NCBI RefSeq assembly: GCF_900696085.1 | Contig: NZ_CAADFC020000008.1 | Coordinates: 124,001-188,000, forward strand | Source of the DNA: Bradyrhizobium ivorense | GTDB lineage: Bacteria > Pseudomonadota > Alphaproteobacteria > Rhizobiales > Xanthobacteraceae | Reading direction: 5' to 3' | Length of the DNA stretch: 64,000 nucleotides | Shown: positions 7,986-17,058 of the stretch, piece after piece | Layout: each line of letters begins with the position of its first letter | Position numbering within the stretch: position 1 is the stretch's first letter | Program-made: the position numbers and the translations under genes | The notes under the pieces: model-generated | Told to the model about the DNA's origin: nothing | The model's input: the letters and a program-made list of their open reading frames with translations, nothing else | Database searches by the model: none

Positions 7986-10900
7986 CGCTGCGAGACGACG
8001 ACGGCGACCGCCACCGCGCATTGACCGAGCTCGATTCGACGCTTCTGGTCGAAGCCGCCGCAGGAACGGGCAAGACGTCGCTGCTCGCCGGGCGGGTGGT
8101 GATGCTGCTCGCCGGCGGCGCGGCTCCTAGGTCCATCGCGGCGATCACCTTCACCGAGCTCGCCGCGGGCGAGCTCCGCCAACGGATCGCTCACTACCTC
8201 GACTCCCTGCTCTCCGGAACCGTTCCGGACGAAATGCGGTTGTGCATTCCGTCGAAACTGAAGGCGGCGCAGCGGAGATCGCTGGAGAAGGCGAGCGAGC
8301 TACTGGACGAGTTGACCTGCTCGACCATACACGGATTCTGCCACGACCTGCTGCGGACCTATTCCGTCGAGGCAGCGATCGATCCGGGCGCAGAGATTCT
8401 CGATCGCGATCAGGCCGATTTCATATTCGACGCGATCTTCGATCATTGGTGGCGCGATCGGCTCGACGAGCACCGTCCGGCCGATGATGCGATCACGGTG
8501 GTGGCGCGAAAGGATCCGACCGGAGCCGAGAAGCTCCTGCGCGACTTCGCCAAATCGAGGCGGCGCCACAGGAATGCGCGCCCCCTGTCGCCCGACCTGG
8601 ATGCCGACGCTCACCTCGGCTTCGGGGAGAACGTTCGCGAATTCCGTCGCTGGTACGACCGTGTCGGGGGACCGCGCGACGCCGAAAGCGATATCGCCGA
8701 TCTCGAAGCGCTGGCTACGCACTTCGAGCGCAGCTTTGCGGCGGGCCTCGACTTCGCGCGGTTGTGGGACGCGGCGCATCCCGCGACGCTGTCCTTGATG
8801 CGATCCAAATCGTTCGATCTGCGCGAATACAGGCGACGTTCGACCTGGAAGCGCGCCAAGGGTGACGTAGAGGGTGGCCCCCTCGCCGACCAGGCTGAAG
8901 AGCGTTATGCGCGATGCCGCGATGCCTACGGCACGCTGATGGGCCGGATCGCAACGGCGATAGTCAGCGTGTTTTCGTCCGAGCTCGACGGACTCCTTGC
9001 CGAATACGAGGCGTTCAAGCGGCGAGCGGCGGCAATGGATTTCGACGACCTGCTGTTCACCTGCCGCGAGGTCCTTCGCGGATATCCCGGGGTACGGGCC
9101 GCCGCCGGCAAACACTTCTCGCGCATATTGGTCGACGAGTTCCAGGACACGGACCCCGTGCAGGCGGAGATCTTGTTTCTTTTGGCCGGATCCGACGGCG
9201 CCGCCGGTGCTGCCTGGCAGCAGCGTCGCCTGGGACCTGGCCAACTCTTCCTGGTCGGCGATCCCAAGCAAGCCATCTACCGCTTCCGAGGAGCCGACCT
9301 CGCTACCTATCTCATGGTGAGGAACGCGATCGAGACCCAGTTTCCCGACAATATACTGCGGGTCACCGCCAACTTTCGCTCGAGACCGCGCATCCTCGAA
9401 CACATCAACGGCTGCTTCGTGGGACCGCTCGCCGCGCAACAGGCTGGGTACGTCGCGCTGCAGGGCACGAGAGACGACGCTGATCACGGCTTTCCAAGCG
9501 TCGCCAAGGTTTCCGTCGACCTGTTGCCTAACACCCGAATAGACACTAGCAGGGACGAAGAGGCCCGCGTTGTCGCCGAGATCTGCAGCCGCCTGATCGG
9601 CAACGTCGAACTGAAACTGAACAACGGCGGCAGCAGGCGCCTGACGCCGGGGGACATCGCCCTGTTGGCGCCCGTCTCGACCGAGCTGTGGCGCTACGAG
9701 CGAGCGCTCGAGGAGGCTGGACTACCGTTCGCGTCGCAAGCCGGCAAAAACCTCTTCAAGCGGCAGGAGGCCCAGGATCTCGTCGCGCTGGTGCGAAGTA
9801 TCGTCGACCCGCGCGACACGTTGGCGTTGGGCTCCCTTCTGCGAGGGCCCCTGGTGGGACTCTCCGAGCAGGATTTGCTCACGATCACCACAAGCCTCCC
9901 CATTCCGCCGGGCAGCGAGTCCGCCCGCCTCTCGCTAAACACCGACCCGACCATCGTACAAAACGGTCTTGCGCGAGAGGTACTCGGCATTTTGCGCGAC
10001 CTTCGGCTCCGGCTGCGCGTCACCACGCCTGCATTGCTGCTCGCCGAGGCGATCGAGCGGCTTCGAGTGCGCGCCATCGTCGCCGGACGCGGTGCGGACC
10101 AGGCCGCGCGCTCGCTCGCCAACGTCGATGGTCTGCTCGAGCGCGCCCGGAACTATGGAGTGCGCGGATTCGTGCAATTCGCGCGGGATCTGGACGACGA
10201 TTGGTCGGCCGGCACCGGATTCGCCGAGGGCATCGTAGAAGCGGACGGCCGATCCATCGAGATCGTGACGGTTCACAGCTCAAAGGGCCTTGAGTGGCCG
10301 GTCGTCATTCCCATCAACCGGGCTTCGATGCCGCGCCCGCCCGAGCCCTTCGTGTACCGCCGGAGCGACGAGAGCCTGCACTGGGCGCTCGGCCAGGTGA
10401 CGCCGCCCACGCTGGAGAGCGCGCTGCAAGGAGAGAACCAGGAAAAGCGCGACGAGAACCTTCGGCTGCTCTACGTGGCTTGCACGCGCGCCATGGAATT
10501 GCTCGTCATTCCCCACTTCACCTGGTGCGACGACAAGTCCTGGGCGAAGCAGCTCGACTTCGGGCTCGACGACATCCCCGAACTGGACGTCTCGAAGCTT
10601 CCGCGCGCCGTCGTCGCTGCACCAAAGTCGAGCGAGAATCGACAGTCTGCAGAGGTCTTCGCCGAAGAACAGTCGCGGATCGAGCGAGGCTCTCCGCCGA
10701 TCGTATGGATCAAGCCCAGCGAGAGCGATCCGGATATCCTATCGACGCAGCTCCCGGATTCCGCCGAAGACGCAGCGCTCGACGCCCCGGTGCTAATCCA
10801 GGGAAGTCGCCTGCGCGGCATCATTCTGCACAAGCTCATGGAGGAGCTGGCGACCGGAGAACTCGCCGCGATAGCAGGCGAAATGCGAGAAAGGGCTCAC

Positions 10901-11281
10901 GACTTTTGCCGGCAGCTCGACACGGACGCGACCTCGAACGGCAAGCCCGATCCCGACGAGATGGCGGACACCGCCCTTCGCACCTTCACCCTGCCCGAAT
11001 TACAGCCGTTCATTCACCGGCTCGTTCCGGAAGTGCCGTTGTACGGCGCAACGATCGCAGGCACCGGCGGACTGATTTCCGGGCGCGCCGATGCGGTCGC
11101 TCGAGCAGACGACGGCGATCTGGTCGCGTTCGACTGGAAAAGCGACGTTGCGCCGAGCGGACGAGACCGCATGGCCTATCGAGAGCAACTTGGTCAGTAT
11201 CTTCATGTCTTGGGCGCGCAGCGCGGCGCGATAGTTTACATGACATCTGGCCGCATCGACTGGATCACCGCGAAAGGTTGA
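7982..11281 (+). CDS. AddA-like UvrD-family helicase-nuclease
   Basis: A 1099-aa SF1A helicase fused to a C-terminal nuclease. Motifs in order: Walker A AAAGTGKTS, AITFTELAAGELRQ (Ia), LVDEFQDTD (II), LVGDPKQAIYRFRGAD (III), TANFRSRPR (IV), TVHSSKGLEWPVV (V), LLYVACTRAMEL (VI), then a terminal PD-(D/E)XK site GRADAV...VAFDWKSD. I start at the ATG at 7982 rather than the TTG at 7970 because it forms an ATGA overlap with the AddB-like gene. Together they should resect or degrade double-strand DNA ends. Placement in a defence island suggests an accessory rather than housekeeping AddAB. Confidence 0.85.
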   Translation: MTLRDDDGDRHRALTELDSTLLVEAAAGTGKTSLLAGRVVMLLAGGAAPRSIAAITFTELAAGELRQRIAHYLDSLLSGTVPDEMRLCIPSKLKAAQRRSLEKASELLDELTCSTIHGFCHDLLRTYSVEAAIDPGAEILDRDQADFIFDAIFDHWWRDRLDEHRPADDAITVVARKDPTGAEKLLRDFAKSRRRHRNARPLSPDLDADAHLGFGENVREFRRWYDRVGGPRDAESDIADLEALATHFERSFAAGLDFARLWDAAHPATLSLMRSKSFDLREYRRRSTWKRAKGDVEGGPLADQAEERYARCRDAYGTLMGRIATAIVSVFSSELDGLLAEYEAFKRRAAAMDFDDLLFTCREVLRGYPGVRAAAGKHFSRILVDEFQDTDPVQAEILFLLAGSDGAAGAAWQQRRLGPGQLFLVGDPKQAIYRFRGADLATYLMVRNAIETQFPDNILRVTANFRSRPRILEHINGCFVGPLAAQQAGYVALQGTRDDADHGFPSVAKVSVDLLPNTRIDTSRDEEARVVAEICSRLIGNVELKLNNGGSRRLTPGDIALLAPVSTELWRYERALEEAGLPFASQAGKNLFKRQEAQDLVALVRSIVDPRDTLALGSLLRGPLVGLSEQDLLTITTSLPIPPGSESARLSLNTDPTIVQNGLAREVLGILRDLRLRLRVTTPALLLAEAIERLRVRAIVAGRGADQAARSLANVDGLLERARNYGVRGFVQFARDLDDDWSAGTGFAEGIVEADGRSIEIVTVHSSKGLEWPVVIPINRASMPRPPEPFVYRRSDESLHWALGQVTPPTLESALQGENQEKRDENLRLLYVACTRAMELLVIPHFTWCDDKSWAKQLDFGLDDIPELDVSKLPRAVVAAPKSSENRQSAEVFAEEQSRIERGSPPIVWIKPSESDPDILSTQLPDSAEDAALDAPVLIQGSRLRGIILHKLMEELATGELAAIAGEMRERAHDFCRQLDTDATSNGKPDPDEMADTALRTFTLPELQPFIHRLVPEVPLYGATIAGTGGLISGRADAVARADDGDLVAFDWKSDVAPSGRDRMAYREQLGQYLHVLGAQRGAIVYMTSGRIDWITAKG

Positions 11282-11309
11282 GCGAGCGGGCCGGCACATC
11301 GCGTAGTTC

Positions 11310-11824
11310 TCATCGAATTCCGTCCGCTGTTCCGGACGCACGTCCCTCCGCCAGAGCCTCGAGCAATCGATCGACGAAAATCGCCTGTCCCTTGAGGATT
11401 TTCCGCCGCGCGTCGGCAATGGCGAACCAAGCCGCACGGTCGATTTCCGGAAAGGTCCGAAGGCGCCCGGAGCGCGGCGGCCACTCAATCTCGAAGGTGT
11501 TGCTACGGATGATCTTGGCATCCCAATCGTCTTCGACGGCCCACGCCTGGACGACCTTGCCGCCCGGTTGCCGTGTTTCTCCGAGTGGCAAGAAAGGTCC
11601 CTCGGGGTCGTGTCCAGTTTCTTCGGCGAATTCGCGCCGAGCGGCGGACAGCGGCGCTTCATCGGCGCTTCATCGGCGCCAATCAGACCTTTCGGGATGC
11701 TCCAGGCTCCGTCATCCTTGTTCTGCCAAAATGGTCCACCTGGATGACCGAGCAAGACTTCGAGATCGGTGGCGTGTCCTCGAAACAGGAGTAGCCCCGC
11801 GCTTTGCGGCTTACGCGAAGCCAT
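11310..11824 (-). pseudogene. Nudix hydrolase broken by an 11-bp tandem duplication
   Basis: The N-terminal frame (MASRKPQSAGLLLFRGH, then WSIPKGLIGADEAP) and a second frame (LGETRQPGGKVV to the end) are halves of one Nudix protein. Between them the 11-mer GGCGCTTCATC is present twice in tandem (11653-11663 and 11664-11674). Removing one copy restores a perfect Nudix box: G-x5-E-x5-RREFAEETG. As it stands the frame runs off and cannot make the active site. The family hydrolyses nucleotide diphosphate derivatives. It lies 8 bp downstream of ku on the same strand. Confidence 0.85.
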
Positions 11825-11832
11825 CGTGCGCG

Positions 11833-12762
11833 CTAGGCCGACTTCCGGTGCGGCTTGGACACCGACTTCTTAGCGGCGGCTTCCTTCGGCTTCTTGCCGG
11901 TGATCGGCATCAGCATTTCCTTCTGCCCAACCGCCGCCTTGCGCGGCTTCTTGGCCGTCTTCTTCGGCGCCGCTATCGGGCCCGTCGCGTCTCGTCCGAT
12001 GCTCTTGCGCAACGCGTCCATCAGGTCCACGACGTTCTCACCTCGCGGACGCGCTTTCGCGGTAATGGGTTTGCCGGCACGCTTCTGATTGATGAGATCG
12101 ATGAGGGCGGTTTCGTACTGGTCTTCGAACTTGTCCGGCTCGAAATGGCCTGCCTTCTGATTGACGATGTGTTTTGCGAGATCAAGCATGTCCTTGGTGA
12201 CTTTGACATCCTGGATCTCGTCGAAATACTCCTTTTCGGAGCGGACTTCGTAGGGATAGCGCAGCAGCGTTCCCATCAACCCTTTGTCCAGCGGATCGAG
12301 GGCGATGATGTGCTCCCGATTGGTCAGTACCACCCGCCCGATCGCGACCTTGTTCATCTCTCGGATGGTTTCGCGGATGACGGCGAAGGCGTCGTGGCCA
12401 ACTTTCCCATCTGGCACCAGATAGTAGGGGCGGATCAGATACCGTGGGTCGATCTCGCTCCGATCGACGAACTCGTCGATCTCGATGGTTCGCGTCGATT
12501 CCAGCGCGACATTCTCGAGCTCCTCCTTCGTCACTTCGATGTAGGTATCGGTGTCGACCTTGTAGCCCTTGACGATGTCCTCGTTGTCGACCTCTTCGCC
12601 GGTGTCGGCGTCGACCTTGGCGTACTTGATCCGATGGCCGGTCTTTCGGTTCAGCTGGTTGAACGAGACTTTTTCGGATTCCGAGGTGGCCGGATAGAGC
12701 GCAACCGGACAGGTGACGAGGGAAAGACGCAGGAAGCCTTTCCAGTTAGCGCGGGGGGCCAT
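11833..12762 (-). CDS. ku: Non-homologous end-joining protein Ku
   Basis: A 309-aa bacterial Ku, the homodimeric ring that binds double-strand DNA ends and recruits a ligase. It opens with the typical RANWKGFLRLSLVTCPVALYPA and carries FNQLNRKTGHRIKY, IRPYYLVPDGKVG and the lysine-rich C-terminal tail (KKTAKKPRKA, SKPHRKSA) that extends DNA contact. No ligD gene is in the window, so it would rely on a ligase elsewhere. It is divergent from the Cys-motif/SRAP genes and followed by the Nudix remnant. Confidence 0.95.
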   Translation of the reverse strand: MAPRANWKGFLRLSLVTCPVALYPATSESEKVSFNQLNRKTGHRIKYAKVDADTGEEVDNEDIVKGYKVDTDTYIEVTKEELENVALESTRTIEIDEFVDRSEIDPRYLIRPYYLVPDGKVGHDAFAVIRETIREMNKVAIGRVVLTNREHIIALDPLDKGLMGTLLRYPYEVRSEKEYFDEIQDVKVTKDMLDLAKHIVNQKAGHFEPDKFEDQYETALIDLINQKRAGKPITAKARPRGENVVDLMDALRKSIGRDATGPIAAPKKTAKKPRKAAVGQKEMLMPITGKKPKEAAAKKSVSKPHRKSA

Positions 12763-12907
12763 GTCGGGGGAACTCCGATCCTGATACCGGATTCAAGACG
12801 AACGACCGGGCTTGGTTCCGACACCGCGACCCGCCCCACAGGAGGATTTTTCTCGGCGGCCACCTTGTCGGACTCGACATTTGTTCTTGTTATGTTCTAA
12901 TTCGGGC

Positions 12908-13303
12908 ATGACCGACCGACCCGCGAGCTGGCGCATGCCGACCCCGAAGCAGATGGAAAAATTGGCCGCTGAAGCCGACCGTAGACGAGCGCCGTCCGCT
13001 GCGGGTCCAGATGCCCCCCTCCCGGCCGAATATTGGGAATCGGTCCTCAAAGATCCTCGCGCCGGCGCGGCTGTGGCCCAGGTCCGACAGCGACGCCTTT
13101 CGGAAATCAAGGGCCACGTGTTGCGCGTCTCCTGCCGCCGTTGCGAGCGGACCGTGGAAATACAGACCGCCGATGCCGTCCGCTTGTATGGCGCCAACGC
13201 AGTCTGGAAGGACGTGGCGCAACGTCTGCTCGACAAAACCTGCCAGCAGCGCACCGGCCGGCATGAAGAAGATGGGTGCTGGCCAGCATTCGAGACGCCG
13301 TAG
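12908..13303 (+). CDS. Conserved hypothetical with a CRRC motif
   Basis: A 131-aa soluble protein. The N-terminal half is charged and probably helical; the C-terminal half has VSCRRCERTVEIQ followed by LYGANAVWKDVAQRLLDKTC and a terminal GCWPAFE, i.e. four cysteines spaced as in a small zinc-binding fold. It begins the plus-strand run Cys-protein, Cys-protein, SRAP. I do not recognise a named family. The layout suggests a nucleic-acid-binding accessory protein; that is inference. Confidence 0.65.
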   Translation: MTDRPASWRMPTPKQMEKLAAEADRRRAPSAAGPDAPLPAEYWESVLKDPRAGAAVAQVRQRRLSEIKGHVLRVSCRRCERTVEIQTADAVRLYGANAVWKDVAQRLLDKTCQQRTGRHEEDGCWPAFETP

Positions 13304-13349
13304 CCGCTCTGCATTTGCCGATCCGATCTGTTTGCGCCTGGATGTCCGG

Positions 13350-13799
13350 ATGGCCCCGAAGTATCACCCTACGCCACTGTCGGGCGGCGATCGCAAGGCT
13401 CTGGCGAAAGAGCTCGGCAAGGCGCGCGCAATGGCCAGCATGCTGGCTACCCAATCAGCGGAGATGCGGGCCAAAGGCGAGGCGATGATCCAGCAAGCCG
13501 ACAGGTTGCTTTGCGAAAGCTGGAACGAGCGGATGTGGAGTGACGGCGAACCGATCCATCCATCGCCGACGATTGATCAGGCCGTAAACGGAGGCTTCCC
13601 CTGGCTGGAGATCAGGTGCGGGCGCTGCAAGACGCCGAGCGACGTGGACCTCGCGGCGATGAAGCACCCGCCGACCACTTTCGTGCACGATCTCGCCAGC
13701 CGGCTGCGCTGCCGCAAATGCGCCAAGGCAGGCCGGCGCCCATCGGCGACTCTGCTACAGTTGACGTGGCAGCCACGCCACCCTCGAACCGAACCCTGA
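13350..13799 (+). CDS. Conserved hypothetical with paired CxxC motifs
   Basis: A 149-aa protein with an N-terminal alpha-helical region (residues 12-50), then GFPWLEIRCGRCKTPSDVDL and LRCRKCAKAGRRPSATLL, giving CGRC and CRKC pairs that probably form a zinc ribbon near residues 90-135. The start is the ATG at 13350. It sits 46 nt after a protein with a similar layout and 3 nt before the SRAP gene, so the three are likely co-transcribed. No function known to me. Confidence 0.65.
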   Translation: MAPKYHPTPLSGGDRKALAKELGKARAMASMLATQSAEMRAKGEAMIQQADRLLCESWNERMWSDGEPIHPSPTIDQAVNGGFPWLEIRCGRCKTPSDVDLAAMKHPPTTFVHDLASRLRCRKCAKAGRRPSATLLQLTWQPRHPRTEP

Positions 13800-13802
13800 C
13801 CG

Positions 13803-14528
13803 ATGTGCAATCTTTATTCGATCACGACCAACCAAGCCGCGATCAGCGCGCTGTTTCGTGTCGTGAACCGATACGTGGGCAATTTGGCGCCGATGCCGGG
13901 CGTGTTTCCCGACTACAAGGCCCCTATCGTGCGCAACGGGGCCGAGGGTCGCGAGCTCACTACTGCACGATGGGGCATGCCGTCGTCATCAAAGGCGCTG
14001 ATGGACGCCACGAAGAAGCGAGCCGAGAAGCTGCAGGGCAAAGGCAAGGCAGTGGATTTCAAGGAATTGCTCAGAATGGAGCCGGACAGCGGCACAACCA
14101 ATATCCGCAATGTGAAGAGCAAGCATTGGACGCGATGGCTGGGAGTCGAAAACCGCTGCGTGGTGCCGTTCAACTCCTTTAGCGAGTTCAACAAAGCCGA
14201 GGGCGGCGACATCTGGTTCGCGCTCGACGAGACCCGTCCCCTCGCCTGCTTCGCCGGTATCTGGACCAACTGGACGTCCGTCCGGAAGGTCAAGGAAGGC
14301 GAGACGACCAACGACCTTTACGCGTTCCTCACGACGGAGCCGAATGCCGAGGTCGGCGCCATCCATTCCAAGGCGATGCCCGTCATCCTGACAACGCCGG
14401 AAGAGATCGAGACCTGGATGACAGCACCTCCGGACGAGGCCCTGAAGCTACAGCGGCCGCTTCCGGACAGCAGCCTCCGAGTCGTCGCCCGCGGCGTCAA
14501 GGAAGACCCGGCCGCGCTAACGCCGTGA
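13803..14528 (+). CDS. SOS response-associated peptidase (SRAP/YedK-HMCES)
   Basis: A 241-aa SRAP protein that covalently shields abasic sites in single-stranded DNA through Cys2. Visible features: MCNLYS start with the catalytic Cys immediately after the processed Met, the TNIRN segment carrying the active-site Asn, the catalytic Glu region after FNSFSEF, and the closing AIHSKAMPVIL with the catalytic His. Its closeness to ku fits a DNA-end and lesion repair cassette, a common companion set in Bradyrhizobium. Confidence 0.92.
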   Translation: MCNLYSITTNQAAISALFRVVNRYVGNLAPMPGVFPDYKAPIVRNGAEGRELTTARWGMPSSSKALMDATKKRAEKLQGKGKAVDFKELLRMEPDSGTTNIRNVKSKHWTRWLGVENRCVVPFNSFSEFNKAEGGDIWFALDETRPLACFAGIWTNWTSVRKVKEGETTNDLYAFLTTEPNAEVGAIHSKAMPVILTTPEEIETWMTAPPDEALKLQRPLPDSSLRVVARGVKEDPAALTP

Positions 14529-14637
14529 CCATCGCGGGCGATGAAGACCAGACAGCCCCGCGGCCATCAGCGCAAGATCATCCACAACGACGAGGATACC
14601 TTTTGATGCGTCCCTCGAGCAGAGGCACAAGACTATC

Positions 14638-15933
14638 ATGAAAGTCGTCATTCCCTCCGAATTAGTAGCTCTGGGACAGTATCTTCCACGCTTCCTTGGC
14701 CTTGTCGGCGAAAGACTCTGGTTCAAACGTTTGGACCAACTCGATGCGGCACAACATAGGTCGCCCTTCAATTGGAAAATCATTAGCGACTATCACTGGC
14801 TTGAAATGGCGATTGGCTTTCAACATGACGTCTTAATGAAAGAAGGCGTTTTGCGACCAGAATTGGTCGATGAACTGATCGTCGCAGCTCTGAAGTTCGC
14901 AGCAAGCACGGTCGAAATACACGCGCGGCTATCGCCCCTGGGACAAAAGAACTTGGAAGGCCGGTTGCGCGATTGCCTCAAGGCAGAGACAAGTTACGCG
15001 TCTCTGTTCCTCGAGCTCGATCTCGCCCAAAGGCTGATGGATGCTGGGTTCGACGTTAGTTTTGCCGACATGGAGGGAACGGGCCAGTTCGATCTCTTAT
15101 TCGGCAAAGATTCTTTCGTCGGTGAGGTTGAATGCAAAAGCCAATCGGCTGATGCTGGTCGACAGATCCACCGGAAAGACTTCTACCGCTTCATGGAAGC
15201 GATTCTACCAGCGCTTGAAGTGCAACGCGCTGCTTGCCGACGCGAAGTCTTGCTCATTACGCTCGACACGCGGCTGTCGCCGAGCACTTCAGACCAAGCC
15301 AGGCTCCTTACGGCAGTCCGGTCAATTCTAGCGGACGGTGCGCGGACATCATTTGCTGGAGGTGGCTTCGTTTTGGAACGCCTGAACTTCGATGCCGTGG
15401 TGCCGGATCAATCGATGTCAGGCCCAGAGGCGCTGTACAAGGCTTGCGGTACAGCATTCGGTGCGAACACGCACATCTCGGGTGGCCTTACCGCAGAGGG
15501 TGGGTGCCTTGTTGTCATGCGCAGCAAGCGCGAGGACGACACCTCTAAACCATTGCTCGAAGCGATGCGCAAAGCTGCGAGCCAGTTGTCCGGCCAGCGT
15601 CCAGGTTTCATAGCAATCCAAGATCACGGGATTGCGGCTGCCGATCTCATGCTTCCCCATGTCCAGCGACGAGCGGCCATCCTGTCATTGGCCCTGTATG
15701 GTCGCTATGGCGGGTCGCATGTGACCGCAACTTATGTGACTGCGTTCGGAGCGGTCATCTTGCGTAACGGGGTGTTGGGTACGCCAGCGTTCGCTGTTCT
15801 CAATCCTGTGCCGAAGTTTCCATTGAATCCGGCCGACGCATCATCACTCCTTGCGCTCATGTCGGACGAGACTTACACGGGCAGCACCGAGCCATTGTCT
15901 TCTGAAACGATTTCGCCGGGTGTTCGCCGTTGA
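14638..15933 (+). CDS. Hypothetical protein with a PD-(D/E)XK-like nuclease core
   Basis: A 431-aa protein with no family I can name. Residues about 130-170 read LAQRLMDAGFDVSFADMEG, then GQFDLLFGKDS and FVGEVECKSQS: a helix followed by D-x(9-11)-E-x-K, the layout of a restriction-endonuclease-like active site. The flanks look alpha/beta with no membrane segment. The start ATG at 14638 has AGAGG about 10 nt upstream. A single-gene DNA-targeting defence enzyme is the simplest guess, but that is inference. Confidence 0.6.
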   Translation: MKVVIPSELVALGQYLPRFLGLVGERLWFKRLDQLDAAQHRSPFNWKIISDYHWLEMAIGFQHDVLMKEGVLRPELVDELIVAALKFAASTVEIHARLSPLGQKNLEGRLRDCLKAETSYASLFLELDLAQRLMDAGFDVSFADMEGTGQFDLLFGKDSFVGEVECKSQSADAGRQIHRKDFYRFMEAILPALEVQRAACRREVLLITLDTRLSPSTSDQARLLTAVRSILADGARTSFAGGGFVLERLNFDAVVPDQSMSGPEALYKACGTAFGANTHISGGLTAEGGCLVVMRSKREDDTSKPLLEAMRKAASQLSGQRPGFIAIQDHGIAAADLMLPHVQRRAAILSLALYGRYGGSHVTATYVTAFGAVILRNGVLGTPAFAVLNPVPKFPLNPADASSLLALMSDETYTGSTEPLSSETISPGVRR

Positions 15934-16228
15934 ATTGACTGAACAGGAAGCCCACAGCTGACCGATCTCTTTCCGTCCGGTACATTCTTTGGCCGCATGC
16001 AGCACTTCAGCCCAGCCCGATGTCGGCGAGACGTCGCCTTCCTGCATTCGCGCGGATCCCGATGCCCGTCCGGACGTCGTTCGTTATGGATGACTCCCCC
16101 TGCGATACGCCGCATCCACCCGGACCTGCGTAACATTGCGGCGCGTTCATGTTCTATGACTGAGCCGCGAGGGCTCGGCTCTATCGTCGTATTTCACGAA
16201 AATCTCCGGATCGCCGCAAGAACGGTTG
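15934..16228. other. Intergenic, nothing recognised
   Basis: About 295 bp between the convergent ends of the nuclease-like gene and the dCTP-deaminase-like gene. I see no convincing reading frame, tRNA or strong T-tailed hairpin here. Confidence 0.5.
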
Positions 16229-16969
16229 TCACTTCTGCCGTTCTTGAGATTGAACGGTCGGCTGCTGCGATTTCGCTGCTATCGAATCCTTGAGCCAATT
16301 CACGCTCAACGCGACGACGACGGCGAGCACAAGAGCGGCGATGCCGCGGTAATAGTTCTGCTCGCGCTCGATCGCGTGGATCCGATCACCGAGCGATTTT
16401 TCTTGATCCTTGATCTTCTTGGAAAGGCCCGCGAACGACTGGAGCTCGCCCGCTACCGACGTGATGACGTCGATATCGATGCCTCTGTGGACCGGTCCGT
16501 CCTTCTTGAGCTTCGTTTCGCGATCGAGACGGGCGAACCAGATCAGGAAGATCGGCTGACCCCGCCTCAGATGGATTGGCACCGGCCCGGCGTTGAACAC
16601 GGCGAAGGTCAACTGGCCGCGATAGCCGGGATCGACGTGGAAGCCCGATACGTTGACAAGCCCCCTGAACTTGATCCTGGCGCGGATTGAGATGAACGCG
16701 ATCGCGTCCGCCGGCAACGAAACGACCTCCTCGGAGAGAAGAAACGCGAATTGTCCCGGAGGGATGGTGAATGCCTCTTCCTCGGAAAGCCTGCGGACCG
16801 TCACCTGCGCGGGATCGACCGACTGATCGCTGGGCGACACGTACACCTCCGGCCCGACGGCCAGGGTGTACGCGGCGCAGTCGATCCTGTCAGCGGAGAA
16901 CGGCTCGATCAGATCCGGCAACCGCTCGCCCAACGTCTCGCCGCTCCAGAAAGATCCCGCTCCGTCCAT
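16229..16969 (-). CDS. Membrane-anchored dCTP-deaminase/dUTPase-fold protein, degenerate active site
   Basis: A 246-aa protein. Residues 1-155 follow the dCTP deaminase/dUTPase trimer fold, including the signature HVDPGYRGQLTF and the FNAG turn. Aligned by eye with E. coli Dcd (GWSGCIVLEFYNSG), the catalytic Glu position is Ala (LTFAVFN), and the GRSSLAR motif is replaced by SIRARIK. Residues 165-205 form a charged, probably coiled-coil helix, followed by a membrane segment (IAALVLAVVVALSVNWL) and a short tail. So it is likely a membrane-tethered nucleotide-binding trimer rather than an active deaminase. Active dCTP deaminases are known phage-defence enzymes; the role of this version is unknown. 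Confidence 0.75.
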   Translation of the reverse strand: MDGAGSFWSGETLGERLPDLIEPFSADRIDCAAYTLAVGPEVYVSPSDQSVDPAQVTVRRLSEEEAFTIPPGQFAFLLSEEVVSLPADAIAFISIRARIKFRGLVNVSGFHVDPGYRGQLTFAVFNAGPVPIHLRRGQPIFLIWFARLDRETKLKKDGPVHRGIDIDVITSVAGELQSFAGLSKKIKDQEKSLGDRIHAIEREQNYYRGIAALVLAVVVALSVNWLKDSIAAKSQQPTVQSQERQK

Positions 16970-17058
16970 GGTAGTCGTCCTCCGGCTGCCGGTCCGGGAC
17001 GACGATTAGCACACAACTCGGGATTGTCCGAGACGTCCCACCTCTATAGATTGTGCGC

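Noticed and set aside
11000..11652. The long C-terminal continuation of the Nudix frame
   Set aside because: It is out-of-frame read-through after the 11-bp duplication and runs antisense into the helicase gene.
10294..12900. An 868-codon plus-strand frame spanning the AddA-like 3' end, the Nudix remnant and ku
   Set aside because: It overlaps well-supported genes in another frame or strand and has Arg-rich shadow composition.
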